Shown: positions 16,690 to 25,556, counted from the first letter of the stretch. The stretch: 42,960 bases of DNA from Pseudomonadales bacterium (GCA_022361455.1 JAKSAW010000344.1:1-42960), one strand, 5' to 3'. Translations and numbers: made by a program. Notes: a model not told the origin generated them from the letters alone.

Positions 16690-17835
16690 ATGAGTTTATT
16701 AGAAGAAAGCGATCGCGAGCTATTTCGGGACAACTTTAAAAGATTTTTAGAAAAAGAAATCGAGCCTCACTACGAAGAATGGGAAAAGGCAGAGATATTT
16801 CCTCGCGATGTCTGGCTTAAGCTGGGTGAGAACGGCTTTCTATGTGTGGATGTTCCGGAAGAATATGGCGGATATGGCGCTGACTTTCGCTTATCTGCCG
16901 TTGTAATTGAAGAACTCTGTCGCGCTGGCTACGGAGCGTTAGGCTCCTCTGTTTCAGTTCATGCTGATATTGTTACGCCCTATGTGCTCCACTTAGGCAG
17001 CGAAGCGCAAAAGCAACATTGGTTGCCAAAAATGGTCACCGGTGAAGCGGTGGGAGCGATTGCGATGACAGAACCCGGTGCAGGGTCTGATCTACAATCC
17101 ATGCGCACTAGTGCTGAAAAACAAAATGATAGCTACGTAATTAACGGTCAAAAAACCTTTATAACTAACGGTCAACATTGTGACATTTTGATTGTGGCAG
17201 CCAAAACCGATCCAAATGCTGGTGCCAAAGGCATTACCCTCTTTACTATGGATTGTTCATTACCTGGGTTTCAGCGCGGTCGTAATTTAGAAAAAATGGG
17301 GCTGCATTCTGGGGATACTTCTGAACTCTTTTTTGACAATGTTACGTTGCCTGAATCAGAAGTATTAGGTGGGATTGGCAAAGGTTTTATTAATTTAATG
17401 AATGAGTTGCCTAGAGAACGAGTAATCCTAGGAATTGGTGCATTAGCGGCTTGCGAAGGCATGTTGGATTGGACTGTAGAATACACCCAAGAACGAAAAG
17501 CATTTAATCAAAGCGTGTCTCAGTTTCAAAACACCCGCTTCAAATTGGCAGAATTAAAAACCCAAATTGAAGTGAACAAAGCCTACGTTGAAAAATGTAC
17601 CGAGCGTTATGACCAGCAGGCGTTATCAACCACCGAAGCATCCATGGTGAAACTGTCTACTACCGAATTACAATGCAAGGTCGCCGATGAGTGCCTGCAA
17701 CTGTTCGGTGGCTATGGTTATATGCGTGAATATAAAATTTCTCGTGCCTATGTGGATGCGCGTATTCAGCGTATTTATGGTGGTACTTCTGAAGTGATGA
17801 AAGAAATCGTAGCCAGAGAGTTGGTGGGACGTTAA
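16690..17835 (+). CDS. Acyl-CoA dehydrogenase (long-chain/isovaleryl-like)
   Basis: A 381-residue FAD-dependent acyl-CoA dehydrogenase, oxidising an acyl-CoA to the enoyl-CoA and passing electrons to electron-transfer flavoprotein. FAD- and substrate-binding motifs are AIAMTEPGAGSDLQSMRTSA (123-142) and FITNGQHCD (157-165), and the C-terminal signature is CLQLFGGYGYMREY. At the position where medium-chain enzymes carry the catalytic Glu, this protein reads RIYGGTSEVMKEI with Gly. A Glu is instead present at 256 in ALAACEGMLDW, the location used by long-chain enzymes. AAGAGGA precedes the ATG at 16690. It is third in the VOC operon after a 103-nt gap. Confidence 0.95.
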   Translation: MSLLEESDRELFRDNFKRFLEKEIEPHYEEWEKAEIFPRDVWLKLGENGFLCVDVPEEYGGYGADFRLSAVVIEELCRAGYGALGSSVSVHADIVTPYVLHLGSEAQKQHWLPKMVTGEAVGAIAMTEPGAGSDLQSMRTSAEKQNDSYVINGQKTFITNGQHCDILIVAAKTDPNAGAKGITLFTMDCSLPGFQRGRNLEKMGLHSGDTSELFFDNVTLPESEVLGGIGKGFINLMNELPRERVILGIGALAACEGMLDWTVEYTQERKAFNQSVSQFQNTRFKLAELKTQIEVNKAYVEKCTERYDQQALSTTEASMVKLSTTELQCKVADECLQLFGGYGYMREYKISRAYVDARIQRIYGGTSEVMKEIVARELVGR

Positions 17836-17838
17836 TTA

Positions 17839-18516
17839 ATGGTAGAGAAATCCAATACGCGATCGTTATCGGTAACCGAAGATTTGCGGGAGCAGCTCTT
17901 GGCTGGTGCCTTTGCACCAGACTCCCGCATGCAAGAGGTTGCTTTAGCCGAACGTATGCAAGTTTCTCGCACTCCGATTCGAGAAGCCTTAAGAGCCTTA
18001 GAGCAAGATGGGCTTCTTATCTACCAGCCAAACAAGGGTTATGTGGTTCGTCGCTTTGAGTTAAGCGATATCTTAAAAGTATTCAGAGTGCGTGCAGTAC
18101 TCGAGGGGTTGGGGGCAAGAATAGTGGCGGAAGAAGGATTGAGCCCCCAACAACAAGCTGAAATGGAAGCGTCGTTGAGTTGGGGTGAGCGACTTATTCA
18201 AGAGCGTAGAATGACGCCTGAAGATTGCGATGAATGGCGTGAGATGAATACCCAATTTCATGTCGCTATTTTGGCAGCGGCGGACAACGATTTACTGGTT
18301 CGATTTGCGCAAACCTCTCGCAAAGTGCCGGTGGTTTTTAATGGCTCCTTTAAGTTTTACAGTGAGCAGGATTTCCGTCGCTCTATGGATCATCATGGTC
18401 TGATCTTGGATGCTATTTTGAAGCGCCAGGGGGAGCGGGCGGATCACTTGATGAAAGAACACATATATCAGGCGCAGCAGATTGTCGCTGCCAATTTTTC
18501 GTCAGTTTTTAGCTGA
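17839..18516 (+). CDS. GntR-family regulator, FadR/FCD subgroup
   Basis: A 225-residue transcription factor. The N-terminal winged helix covers about residues 9-72, with VALAERMQVSRTPIREALRALEQDGLL-type recognition sequence typical of GntR proteins. The C-terminal FCD domain is all-helical and carries the histidines expected to bind a metal near the ligand pocket (NTQFHVAI, MDHHGLILDA, EHIYQAQ). It begins 3 nt after the acyl-CoA dehydrogenase stop, so it is made from the operon it most likely controls. The two TTGTATRCAA palindromes in the divergent promoter at 14447-14784 are its best candidate targets. The ligand is probably a pathway acid or acyl-CoA; this is inference. Confidence 0.93.
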   Translation: MVEKSNTRSLSVTEDLREQLLAGAFAPDSRMQEVALAERMQVSRTPIREALRALEQDGLLIYQPNKGYVVRRFELSDILKVFRVRAVLEGLGARIVAEEGLSPQQQAEMEASLSWGERLIQERRMTPEDCDEWREMNTQFHVAILAAADNDLLVRFAQTSRKVPVVFNGSFKFYSEQDFRRSMDHHGLILDAILKRQGERADHLMKEHIYQAQQIVAANFSSVFS

Positions 18517-18694
18517 TTATGTAACTTATTCATTTGTATGGGGAAATATTGCTTAGCTTATCTTGTGACCTAATATGTATAGGCTAAATAAATTCATAAA
18601 GTTTCCTTTATGGAATAGCAGTTTATACTGAAATATTGAACGGTTTGATTAATTCATATTCAAGGTAATTCCAGAGAAGCTAAGGGAGAAAACT

Positions 18695-20389
18695 TTGCGA
18701 CCTTTCGAGTTCGCTGAGGAACCAGGCACCAACCACGTTTTGTGCAAAGTCTTTCCGGTTGAAGCGGCGATGCTTACCGAAGACGAGGCTATGCGTGTTT
18801 GGAACATGTCGGAATTTACCAAATGCCAATTGAGCCAAGAACAACTGCAGCAAACCATTGCAAATGCGTTGCAGTCCCTAGAAGAAAACCCGCCTTTACC
18901 GACGTTAGATCTTGAGGAGTCAGAACCGGAACCAGTGGTTGTGGCACCTGTTGCCGAGCGTATTGATGCCTCCTGCGCTATAGAAATTGCAGATGACAAA
19001 ATGCAGGCAGAGTTAATCATTACGGCTGCCCATGGAGGCAGGCATGTTGAGACGACCGAGGTGAAAGATCTGCTCGTGCAGAATCGCATTAGCCATGGTG
19101 TTGAATTTCAATGGTTAAGTCGCTTGGTAAACGAAGCTCAGCGAGCCGAGCCAGGTGCCGAAGTTCGCGGTATTGTGGCTGAAGGCACTAACCCTGCGGC
19201 AGGTATACCGACTGAGTTTGAATTTTTGGTGATACCTTTTGAAGATCGAATTCTAAAGCCACAAAGCCGAGATGACGGCACCTTGGACATGCACAATCTA
19301 GGTGACATTGAAGTGGTGGATGTGGGCCAGGCACTGGTGCGTCGAATTCCTTCGCAACCCGGTGAAGCCGGCTCCGATGTATTTGGAAATACTCTGCTAT
19401 CTGAGGCTTTGAAAGACACCTCTTTTGATCAGGGAGAGGGGACCGAGGTTTCAGCGGACGATCCTCATTTGCTCATTGCTACCCGTCATGGCGTTCCGCT
19501 GAAGCTTCGTTGCGGAATGAAGGTTGACGAGGTGTTAGTTGTTCGCGACGTCGATCTCAATACTGGTAACGTCGATTACGATGGCAGCGTGATGATCAAG
19601 GGAGACGTAAAGAATGGCATGTGTGTTAGTGCCACCGGTGATGTTTATGTAAACGGCTTTATAGAGAACGCAAGAATTAATGCTCAAGGTAATGTGGTTA
19701 TTAAGCAGGGAGTCATTGGTAAACCAGAAGTAGTTAAAGATCCCAAAGGACTTGAAGCTGAGGATGCTTGTTATGTTAAGGGCAAGAATGTTATGGCCCG
19801 CTATGCGCAAAACGTTTTCTTAGAAGCCGAAGACAAAGTGGAGTTAGGAGCACAGCTCCTTCATTGTATTGTCGTTGGTTGTAGAGAATTGCACGTGGGG
19901 GATGAAGGTAAGCGCAAAGCAAAACTTGTAGGTGGCGTGGCTAACATTGCTGAGTCAGCTCATATAGGGACCCTTGGATCTGTGGCGGGAACAACGACTT
20001 TATTGCGTTTTGATCTGCAAGCGGTTCCATTACATGATGAAATGGTAGAGCTACAAACTAGCCTAGATGAAAAATTAGAAACTATTGATGGTTTATTAGA
20101 AGCGATTCTTGCTTTGCGGAAATTAAAACCTACACCAGAGCTTATCGAGAAAGCGCGTAAGGCTAAGAACACGGTTGATCAGTTTCGAGAGGAAACGGAT
20201 AATCTTCTGAAGGTGATCGAAGAAAAACAAAATCTCATCGAAGCCGAAAAGAAAATGGCTCGATTACATATTTATGGCCAAGCGTTTCCCAATGTGGAAC
20301 TGAAATTTCTTGATATTGAGTACAAGTTGAAAGAAGAGCGTAAAAGCTCTCAAATTGGCATCAGCAATGATCGCTGGTGCAATTTATAA
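18695..20389 (+). CDS. FapA/DUF342 polymer-forming protein
   Basis: A 564-residue protein of the FapA (DUF342) family, predicted to form a right-handed beta-helix. The N-terminal 170 residues are an acidic mixed region. The core has TLDMHNLGDIEVVDVGQALVRR-like sequence (about 197-217). It is followed by repeating short beta turns in DYDGSVMIKGDVKNGM and ATGDVYVNGFIENARINAQG (about 291-330), the FapA signature, and a helical coiled coil (about 445-545). The start is a TTG at 18695 with GGGAG 6 nt upstream; the next in-frame ATG is about 75 nt further in and lacks such a site. FapA proteins have been linked to membrane-stress signalling and surface-related regulation; the exact role here is unknown. 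Confidence 0.88.
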   Translation: MRPFEFAEEPGTNHVLCKVFPVEAAMLTEDEAMRVWNMSEFTKCQLSQEQLQQTIANALQSLEENPPLPTLDLEESEPEPVVVAPVAERIDASCAIEIADDKMQAELIITAAHGGRHVETTEVKDLLVQNRISHGVEFQWLSRLVNEAQRAEPGAEVRGIVAEGTNPAAGIPTEFEFLVIPFEDRILKPQSRDDGTLDMHNLGDIEVVDVGQALVRRIPSQPGEAGSDVFGNTLLSEALKDTSFDQGEGTEVSADDPHLLIATRHGVPLKLRCGMKVDEVLVVRDVDLNTGNVDYDGSVMIKGDVKNGMCVSATGDVYVNGFIENARINAQGNVVIKQGVIGKPEVVKDPKGLEAEDACYVKGKNVMARYAQNVFLEAEDKVELGAQLLHCIVVGCRELHVGDEGKRKAKLVGGVANIAESAHIGTLGSVAGTTTLLRFDLQAVPLHDEMVELQTSLDEKLETIDGLLEAILALRKLKPTPELIEKARKAKNTVDQFREETDNLLKVIEEKQNLIEAEKKMARLHIYGQAFPNVELKFLDIEYKLKEERKSSQIGISNDRWCNL

Positions 20390-20442
20390 CTCTAGTTTTG
20401 TTTTATTTTTCCAACAAAGACTTTAAAGGATCGGGGGGATCT

Positions 20443-21231
20443 ATGAGTCAAATTTTCTCATTAAAAGGTAAAGTTGCCTTGGTTACCGGTGGTACCAGCG
20501 GTATTGGATATATGATTGCGGAAGGGTTGGTTAAACACGGAGCAAAAGTGTATGTCGCATCCCGTAAGCAGCAGGCTTGCGATGAAACCGCTGCGGCCTT
20601 ATCTGCCCATGGTGAATGCCTAGCAATACCAGCAGATCTATCTACCGAAGCGGGTTGTGCCCAATTAGTTGAAGAGCTGCAACAACGAGAGCAGTCGCTT
20701 CATATATTGGTTAACAATGCTGGTGTGACCTGGGGGGCGCCTCTAGATGAATACCCTGATGAAGCTTGGGATAAGATTTTTAATCTTAATCTAAAGTCAG
20801 CATTCACAATGACTAAAAAATTGCTGCCCCTATTGGAGAATGCAAGAACTGATGCGGATCCTGCACGGGTTATTAATACCACTTCTGTTGCTGGTCAATT
20901 AACGGCAAGTATGCAGGCTTACGCATATGGCCCTACCAAAGCGGCATTAAATCACTTAACAAAAATTTTGGCTTTTGAATTGGCTGAAAGAAAAATCAAT
21001 GTGAATGCTATTGCGCCTGGTGTGTTTCCTAGTCGCATGACTAACTTCATTATGAAGCACGATGAGTTAGCGCAGCAACAAGCTAAAAACGTACCCCAAG
21101 GTCGGTTGGGCAAGCCGGAGGATATGGAAGGTTTAGCGGTATTCCTAAGTGCGCCTGCATCTGCTTATATAACCGGTAACGTGATCTGCTTAGATGGTGG
21201 TAGTTCTGTTAAACCGGCTCCTTTTATTTAA
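20443..21231 (+). CDS. Short-chain dehydrogenase/reductase (RhlG-like)
   Basis: A 262-residue classical SDR, an NAD(P)-dependent oxidoreductase. The cofactor motif is TGGTSGIG (15-22), NNAG is at 91-94, and the catalytic residues are Ser148, Tyr162 and Lys166 (YGPTK). The glycine-rich C-terminus GNVICLDGG is typical. An insertion around residues 132-141 (ENARTDADPA) before the ARVINTTS strand resembles the RhlG group of beta-ketoacyl reductases, but specificity cannot be settled by eye. The ATG at 20443 is preferred over an upstream in-frame start because the fold begins there and GGGGGGA precedes it. It lies 53 nt after the FapA gene and ends before a strong terminator. Confidence 0.92.
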   Translation: MSQIFSLKGKVALVTGGTSGIGYMIAEGLVKHGAKVYVASRKQQACDETAAALSAHGECLAIPADLSTEAGCAQLVEELQQREQSLHILVNNAGVTWGAPLDEYPDEAWDKIFNLNLKSAFTMTKKLLPLLENARTDADPARVINTTSVAGQLTASMQAYAYGPTKAALNHLTKILAFELAERKINVNAIAPGVFPSRMTNFIMKHDELAQQQAKNVPQGRLGKPEDMEGLAVFLSAPASAYITGNVICLDGGSSVKPAPFI

Positions 21232-21258
21232 TCTCTGTAAGTAAATAAAACCGATCAT

Positions 21259-21289
21259 AAAAAGGAGAGCCAACCTAGCTCTCCTTTTT
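21259..21289. terminator. Bidirectional rho-independent terminator
   Basis: A hairpin with GC-rich core GGAGAGC (21264-21270) pairing GCTCTCC (21278-21284), a 7-nt loop, and flanking A and T runs that extend the stem to 12 bp. The A5/T6 flanks make it work on both strands. It separates the plus-strand SDR gene from the convergent GyrI-like gene. Confidence 0.9.
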
Positions 21290-21303
21290 TATTGCCTTGA
21301 TCT

Positions 21304-21759
21304 TTAAGCAACGCCCATTTGCAACTCAGTAAGATTTGAATCTGAATCGGGCCCTTCAAAGAGGGTATAAATTTCGCGACATTGATCAGTCATAGTAAGA
21401 CCACTTTTTTCAATATCCGCAATAAATGGATCATAGCCTTTTGATCCCATATCATTCATGTTGCCTTGGTAGGTTCGCTCTACACATTTAAAAGGCTCAA
21501 GTGTTGTTACTTCATAGGCCCCTTTATAATCTGAAGAATTTTTAACAGGCTGTGTAATCTTGAGTTCGAAGGGACTTTCACAATCGCCGGTGCACCCCTC
21601 GTAAACAAATATCATGGGACCATCCATTTCTAGATTCTGTTGGTTTACATCAGCCATAAGCTTTTCTGGTAAATCACCGATATCGGCCATAATTGTTTTT
21701 AAGGTGGCTTGCTTTGAAACTGCGATGACATTTACGGGTTGAGTTTGTTTAGTTTCCAT
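21304..21759 (-). CDS. GyrI-like small-molecule (effector) binding protein
   Basis: A 151-residue protein resembling the GyrI-like/AraC effector-binding fold, which binds hydrophobic ligands or, in GyrI, DNA gyrase. Recognisable pieces are FVYEGCTGDCESPFELKITQ (about 51-70), the EVTTLEPFKCVERTYQGNMND strand-helix (about 82-102) and the acidic C-terminal ...REIYTLFEGPDSDSNLTELQMG. It has no DNA-binding domain, so it is a stand-alone effector domain. The ATG at 21759 has AAGGAAA at 6 nt and is preferred over an upstream TTG. It lies downstream of the WYL regulator on the same strand, with an inverted repeat in between; GyrI-like genes are commonly found next to YafY-type regulators. Confidence 0.78.
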   Translation of the reverse strand: METKQTQPVNVIAVSKQATLKTIMADIGDLPEKLMADVNQQNLEMDGPMIFVYEGCTGDCESPFELKITQPVKNSSDYKGAYEVTTLEPFKCVERTYQGNMNDMGSKGYDPFIADIEKSGLTMTDQCREIYTLFEGPDSDSNLTELQMGVA

Positions 21760-21854
21760 GTTGGTTTCCTTTTCACCAATGCTAGTTTTCGAGATTAGGT
21801 TAAAGTTTTTAACTAGGCTGTTTAACAACCGTATGGATACAATAAGGGGGGCTT

Positions 21855-21872
21855 CTGACAACCCTTTGTCAG
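21855..21872. promoter_or_regulatory. Inverted repeat, candidate operator of the GyrI-like gene
   Basis: CTGACAA (21855-21861) and TTGTCAG (21866-21872) form a perfect 7-bp inverted repeat around CCCT, extendable to 10 bp with one G-T pair. On the minus strand its TTGTCA (21861-21856) could act as a -35 for a TATCCA -10 (21839-21834, 16-nt spacing) upstream of the GyrI-like gene, so a bound regulator would block that promoter. No T run follows, arguing against a terminator. Confidence 0.5.
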
Positions 21873-21889
21873 GAGGGTTTGGAAAAACC

Positions 21890-22852
21890 TTAATGACCGT
21901 AATGAAGGGCGAGTTCTTTGATTAATCGCGCCATCTCGTCATTTAAAGCAGAAGGTTCGATAATCTTGATGGCATCGGTGTAGCTGAGCAACCAGCGAGC
22001 AAAATATTCTAACTCAGGAACTAAGAATGACATTTCGATCCAATCATCATTGATAATTTCTTCGCTCACATATCCATAGTAAAACTTCTGATTCTGCATA
22101 AACTGGGCAATTTGCCGATCTACATGCAACGTGATGGCATGTAGGTCCTGGGGTTCAGTTAAGCCTTCGATATATTCTGTGAGGCTAGCGCGGCTGCGGC
22201 GATTGAAGTGATCACTGGTGACGGCCAGAGTTTGTATTCTGTCTAAGCGAAAGTCTCGGTAGTCATCGCGGGTTTGACACCAGGCAATTAGGTGCCAATG
22301 GCGACTGTAATAGTAGAGACCAATGGGCTCAATTGTTCGCTGGCCTGATTGCTGCCGATAGTGGGCGTAGTATTCGATCTGTAGCGTGTGAGAAAACACG
22401 ATGGCTTTTTGGATTTCTTCTAACCAACGATCCCCAGCTGTATCCGATTGGTTTACGCCTAAATGAACATCGACACGTTGTGATAAGGCTTCCAAATAAT
22501 CCTTATCATCATGTCCCAAAACTGCTTTTACCTTATCCAACGCAGAGCGATAGGATTGACCGGTCTTCTGATCTCTAATACCTTGAATAAACTTTTCCGC
22601 AAGCAACAGCGCAACGGCTTCGTCACGATCAAACATCACTGGGGGTAGACGATAGGACTTGTCCAAGAAATAGCCGAGCCCTGCTTCTGAACCAATGGGT
22701 ACGCCAGCTGTTTCTAGAGTTCGAATATCCCTGTACACCGTACGCTCACTGACCCCAAAACGCTCTGCGATTTCTTTCGCTGTAATGAGCCGTTTGGTAT
22801 GAAGCATTGTGAGAATGGAAATGACGCGGTCAAAACGATTGATATCTGCCAT
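21890..22852 (-). CDS. YafY-type transcriptional regulator with WYL domain
   Basis: A 320-residue regulator. Residues 1-65 are a DeoR/HTH_11-type winged helix (ITAKEIAERFGVSERTVYRDI around 23-43). The middle and C-terminal parts hold the WYL sensor domain, with IEPIGLYYYSRHWHLIAWC (174-192). The signature WYL is WHL here (Trp186, His187, Leu188), a mild variant. A C-terminal extension about 80 residues long follows, typical of YafY proteins. The ATG at 22852 lacks a strong ribosome binding site. It is divergent from the amidoligase cluster across 296 bp and upstream of the GyrI-like gene, so it could control either or both. Confidence 0.9.
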   Translation of the reverse strand: MADINRFDRVISILTMLHTKRLITAKEIAERFGVSERTVYRDIRTLETAGVPIGSEAGLGYFLDKSYRLPPVMFDRDEAVALLLAEKFIQGIRDQKTGQSYRSALDKVKAVLGHDDKDYLEALSQRVDVHLGVNQSDTAGDRWLEEIQKAIVFSHTLQIEYYAHYRQQSGQRTIEPIGLYYYSRHWHLIAWCQTRDDYRDFRLDRIQTLAVTSDHFNRRSRASLTEYIEGLTEPQDLHAITLHVDRQIAQFMQNQKFYYGYVSEEIINDDWIEMSFLVPELEYFARWLLSYTDAIKIIEPSALNDEMARLIKELALHYGH

Positions 22853-23148
22853 GTTTTTATTAGGGGTACGTTCCAGTTTGGTGCGATATTTTGCAGGTGC
22901 ATTATTGTTGTGCTTTAGTTTGCTTTAACTTAGCGCGTTTTACTATGAATTCACCCAAGTAATGCGACTGAAAAGCGCTGAGCCTTAATGGATAGCTCGA
23001 AAAAACGTCATAACTCATTGCTACTCTGTTAAGTTGGTGAGTGGCATAGATATTGTAGATATATAGATAGCACTTATTTAGTACTGACGCTTACGGCTAT
23101 CGGTAGTGATAGTAAGTTTATTTTGTTGAAAAGATCGAGAAAAACAAC
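22853..23148. other. Intergenic divergent region, 296 bp
   Basis: No gene, repeat or confident promoter was recognised. It must hold the promoters of the WYL regulator (minus strand) and of the ATP-grasp/alpha-E/transglutaminase operon (plus strand). The part from about 23040 to 23090 is AT-rich. Confidence 0.5.
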
Positions 23149-24606
23149 ATGGGGATTGATTGGAAGCGCTATAAACCAGCTCAGCACTTTGACGAATTAA
23201 TTAGCAGTCCGGGGAATGCTCGTGCACCCGCTCGTCGATTAGTGAGTTACTTAGCCTCTTTAAACCAAGAAGAATTGGATGCTAGGCGTCAAACCGCCGA
23301 AGCCACCATTCAACAGATGGGTATTACGTTTACCGTTTATACCGATGAAGGCAATATTGATAGAGCCTGGCCTTTCGATATCATTCCGCGTGTTATATCG
23401 GCAAAGCAATGGAAAAAAACTGCAGATGGTTTAGCGCAAAGATTGAGAGCGTTAAATCTATTTATTGATGATTTATATCACGATCAAAAAATTCTCAAAG
23501 ATGGTGTCGTGCCCGCTCATATTATTCTTGATTCAAAGAACTTTCGCCAGGAATGCGTCGGCGTGTCACCACCCCTTGGGGTTTGGGCACATATCTGTGG
23601 CACTGATTTAGTGCGCGATAAGGATGGCGAGTTTTACGTTTTGGAAGACAACTTAAGAGTGCCTTCGGGGGTTTCTTATATGTTGGAAAATCGTGAAATC
23701 ACTAAGCGGGTTTTGCCTGAATTTTTTGAAAGCGATCGTATTCTGCCCATCGATGAATATCCATCCAAGTTATTTGATACCCTGGTTTCATTATCACCTC
23801 GCCGCGTTAAGCATCCGGAAATTGTAGTATTAACCCCTGGTATCTTTAACTCAGCCTACTTCGAGCATGCTTACCTGGCACAGCAAATGGGCGCTGAGTT
23901 AGTAGAAGGCCGTGATCTAGTGGTAGGTGATGACGATTGTGTTTATATGAAAACCATCGAGGGCCTAGAACGTGTTGATGTAATTTATCGCCGCATTGAT
24001 GATCTGTTTCTTGATCCTGAGGTATTCAAAAAAGACTCTATGCTTGGCGTTCCGGGTTTAGTGAGAGCTTGGAAGAAAGGTAAGGTTGCTTTGGCTAATG
24101 CGCCAGGAGCGGGAGTCGCCGACGATAAAGTGGTCTACGCTTTTGTGCCAGAGATCATTAAATATTATTTAGATGAAGACCCTATTCTTCCCAATGTTGA
24201 AACCTATTTGTGTGAAGATGAAAAGCAACGTAATTATGTTCTAGCGAATCTGGATAAATTGGTGGTTAAACCTGCTAACGAATCTGGTGGCTACGGCATG
24301 TTGGTTGGGCCCCATTCCACCAAAAGGGAAAGGGATACCTTTGCTGAGTTGATTAAAAAGAATCCTCGTAATTATATTGGTCAACCGACTTTGAGTTTAT
24401 CTACTGCGCCAACCTTATTCGAAAATGCCAATGTGGAACCAAGACATTTGGATTTACGCCCGTTTATTTTACAAGGGGAAGATACCTACGTAACAACAGG
24501 GGGCTTAACGCGCGTTGCGATGCAAAAAGGATCTTTAGTGGTCAACTCCTCCCAAGGTGGTGGTAGTAAAGATACTTGGATTGTGGATACGGAGGGGAAA
24601 GCCTAA
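23149..24606 (+). CDS. Circularly permuted ATP-grasp protein (set 1, stand-alone)
   Basis: A 485-residue member of the circularly permuted ATP-grasp family (formerly DUF404/DUF407), predicted amide- or peptide-bond-forming ligases. Typical blocks are GVWAHICGTDLVRDKDGEFYV-type sequence (about 144-164), EDNLRVPSGVSYMLENR (166-182), VVLTPGIFNSAYFEHAYLAQ (about 225-244), YRRIDDLFLDP (about 282-292) and a C-terminal LVVKPANESGGYGMLVGP (about 373-390). It is cytoplasmic with no signal peptide. The start ATG at 23149 has only a weak GAGA upstream. The stop overlaps the next gene start as TAATG. The substrate is unknown. Confidence 0.93.
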   Translation: MGIDWKRYKPAQHFDELISSPGNARAPARRLVSYLASLNQEELDARRQTAEATIQQMGITFTVYTDEGNIDRAWPFDIIPRVISAKQWKKTADGLAQRLRALNLFIDDLYHDQKILKDGVVPAHIILDSKNFRQECVGVSPPLGVWAHICGTDLVRDKDGEFYVLEDNLRVPSGVSYMLENREITKRVLPEFFESDRILPIDEYPSKLFDTLVSLSPRRVKHPEIVVLTPGIFNSAYFEHAYLAQQMGAELVEGRDLVVGDDDCVYMKTIEGLERVDVIYRRIDDLFLDPEVFKKDSMLGVPGLVRAWKKGKVALANAPGAGVADDKVVYAFVPEIIKYYLDEDPILPNVETYLCEDEKQRNYVLANLDKLVVKPANESGGYGMLVGPHSTKRERDTFAELIKKNPRNYIGQPTLSLSTAPTLFENANVEPRHLDLRPFILQGEDTYVTTGGLTRVAMQKGSLVVNSSQGGGSKDTWIVDTEGKA

Positions 24607-25544
24607 TGTTATCTACGGTAGCAGAACGACTTTATTGGGCTGCACGCTATTTAGAGCGGGTTGAAAACACCGCGCGTTTGGTGAAGGTGTATACCAACCT
24701 AATTCTAGATTTGCCTGATGGTGTTAATGTTGGCTGGTATAACTTGGTGGAACTAAATAGTTGTACTGAGACCTTTGAAAAGCGCTATAAAAATCAGACT
24801 GAGCGTAACGTTGTTAAGTTTTTATTAGCGGATGACTTTAATTTCAATTCCATGATGTCAGCATTAAATGCCGTTCGCGAAAATATCCGTACGTCTCGCG
24901 ATGAAATGCCCGTTGAGACATGGGAGCAAATCAACGAGCTGCATTTATATGTGAAAAATAATGTGCAAAAAGCCATTAGTCGCAGTAATCGACATGAATT
25001 CTTAGATGGTGTCATTCAAGGCTCGCAACAAGTAAATGGCTTGTTAAGTGGTACCATGAGCCAGGATGCTGGCTGGGAATTCTTGCGCTTAGGTCGAAAT
25101 TTAGAGCGGGCTGATATGACCACGCGAATTCTTGATGCAGGTATTGCTGCCATTTTGCAGGAAAGTAGTACCAGTGAGCCGGCTGCTAACTTTACCCAAA
25201 TAGTATGGGGTAATGTGCTTTCATCACTGAGTGCCTACGTACCTTATCGTAAGGCGATGCGTACCTCTGTTAAAGGTGAGGAAGTAACACGATTTTTAAT
25301 TGAAGATACCTACTTCCCCCGATCTATGCTCTTTTGCTTGAATCATATGCAGGATGCTTCCAGCAAGCTTCCAAGGCATGACAAAGTGGTTAAGCAAATA
25401 GCGAAGTTGAGCAAACAAGCGCTTAAAGAAGTGGATCACACTCGTCGTGATCAATCATTCCGAGACTACATCAATGATCTACAGATTGGTATTGCTGATC
25501 TTCATTGGTGTTACGCTGAAACCTGGTTTCCCGAACAAGCTTAA
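24606..25544 (+). CDS. Alpha-E domain protein (DUF403, set 1)
   Basis: A 312-residue all-helical protein of the alpha-E family (DUF403). It begins MLSTVAERLYWAARYLERVE, matching the family's SRVAENLFWMGRYxER-type start. Further motifs are GWEFLRLGRNLERADMTTRI (about 158-177) and ETW near the end. The function is unknown; such proteins are almost always encoded with a circularly permuted ATP-grasp protein. It starts at the TAATG overlap with the previous gene, so the two should be made together. An upstream in-frame start at 24576 is unlikely because the family begins at MLSTVAERLYW. Confidence 0.92.
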   Translation: MLSTVAERLYWAARYLERVENTARLVKVYTNLILDLPDGVNVGWYNLVELNSCTETFEKRYKNQTERNVVKFLLADDFNFNSMMSALNAVRENIRTSRDEMPVETWEQINELHLYVKNNVQKAISRSNRHEFLDGVIQGSQQVNGLLSGTMSQDAGWEFLRLGRNLERADMTTRILDAGIAAILQESSTSEPAANFTQIVWGNVLSSLSAYVPYRKAMRTSVKGEEVTRFLIEDTYFPRSMLFCLNHMQDASSKLPRHDKVVKQIAKLSKQALKEVDHTRRDQSFRDYINDLQIGIADLHWCYAETWFPEQA

Positions 25545-25556
25545 GAGGCATTCTTC

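Noticed and set aside
18649..19089. 146-codon minus-strand frame at the start of the FapA gene
   Set aside because: Ser/Cys-rich low-quality protein typical of an antisense shadow; the plus-strand gene is well supported.
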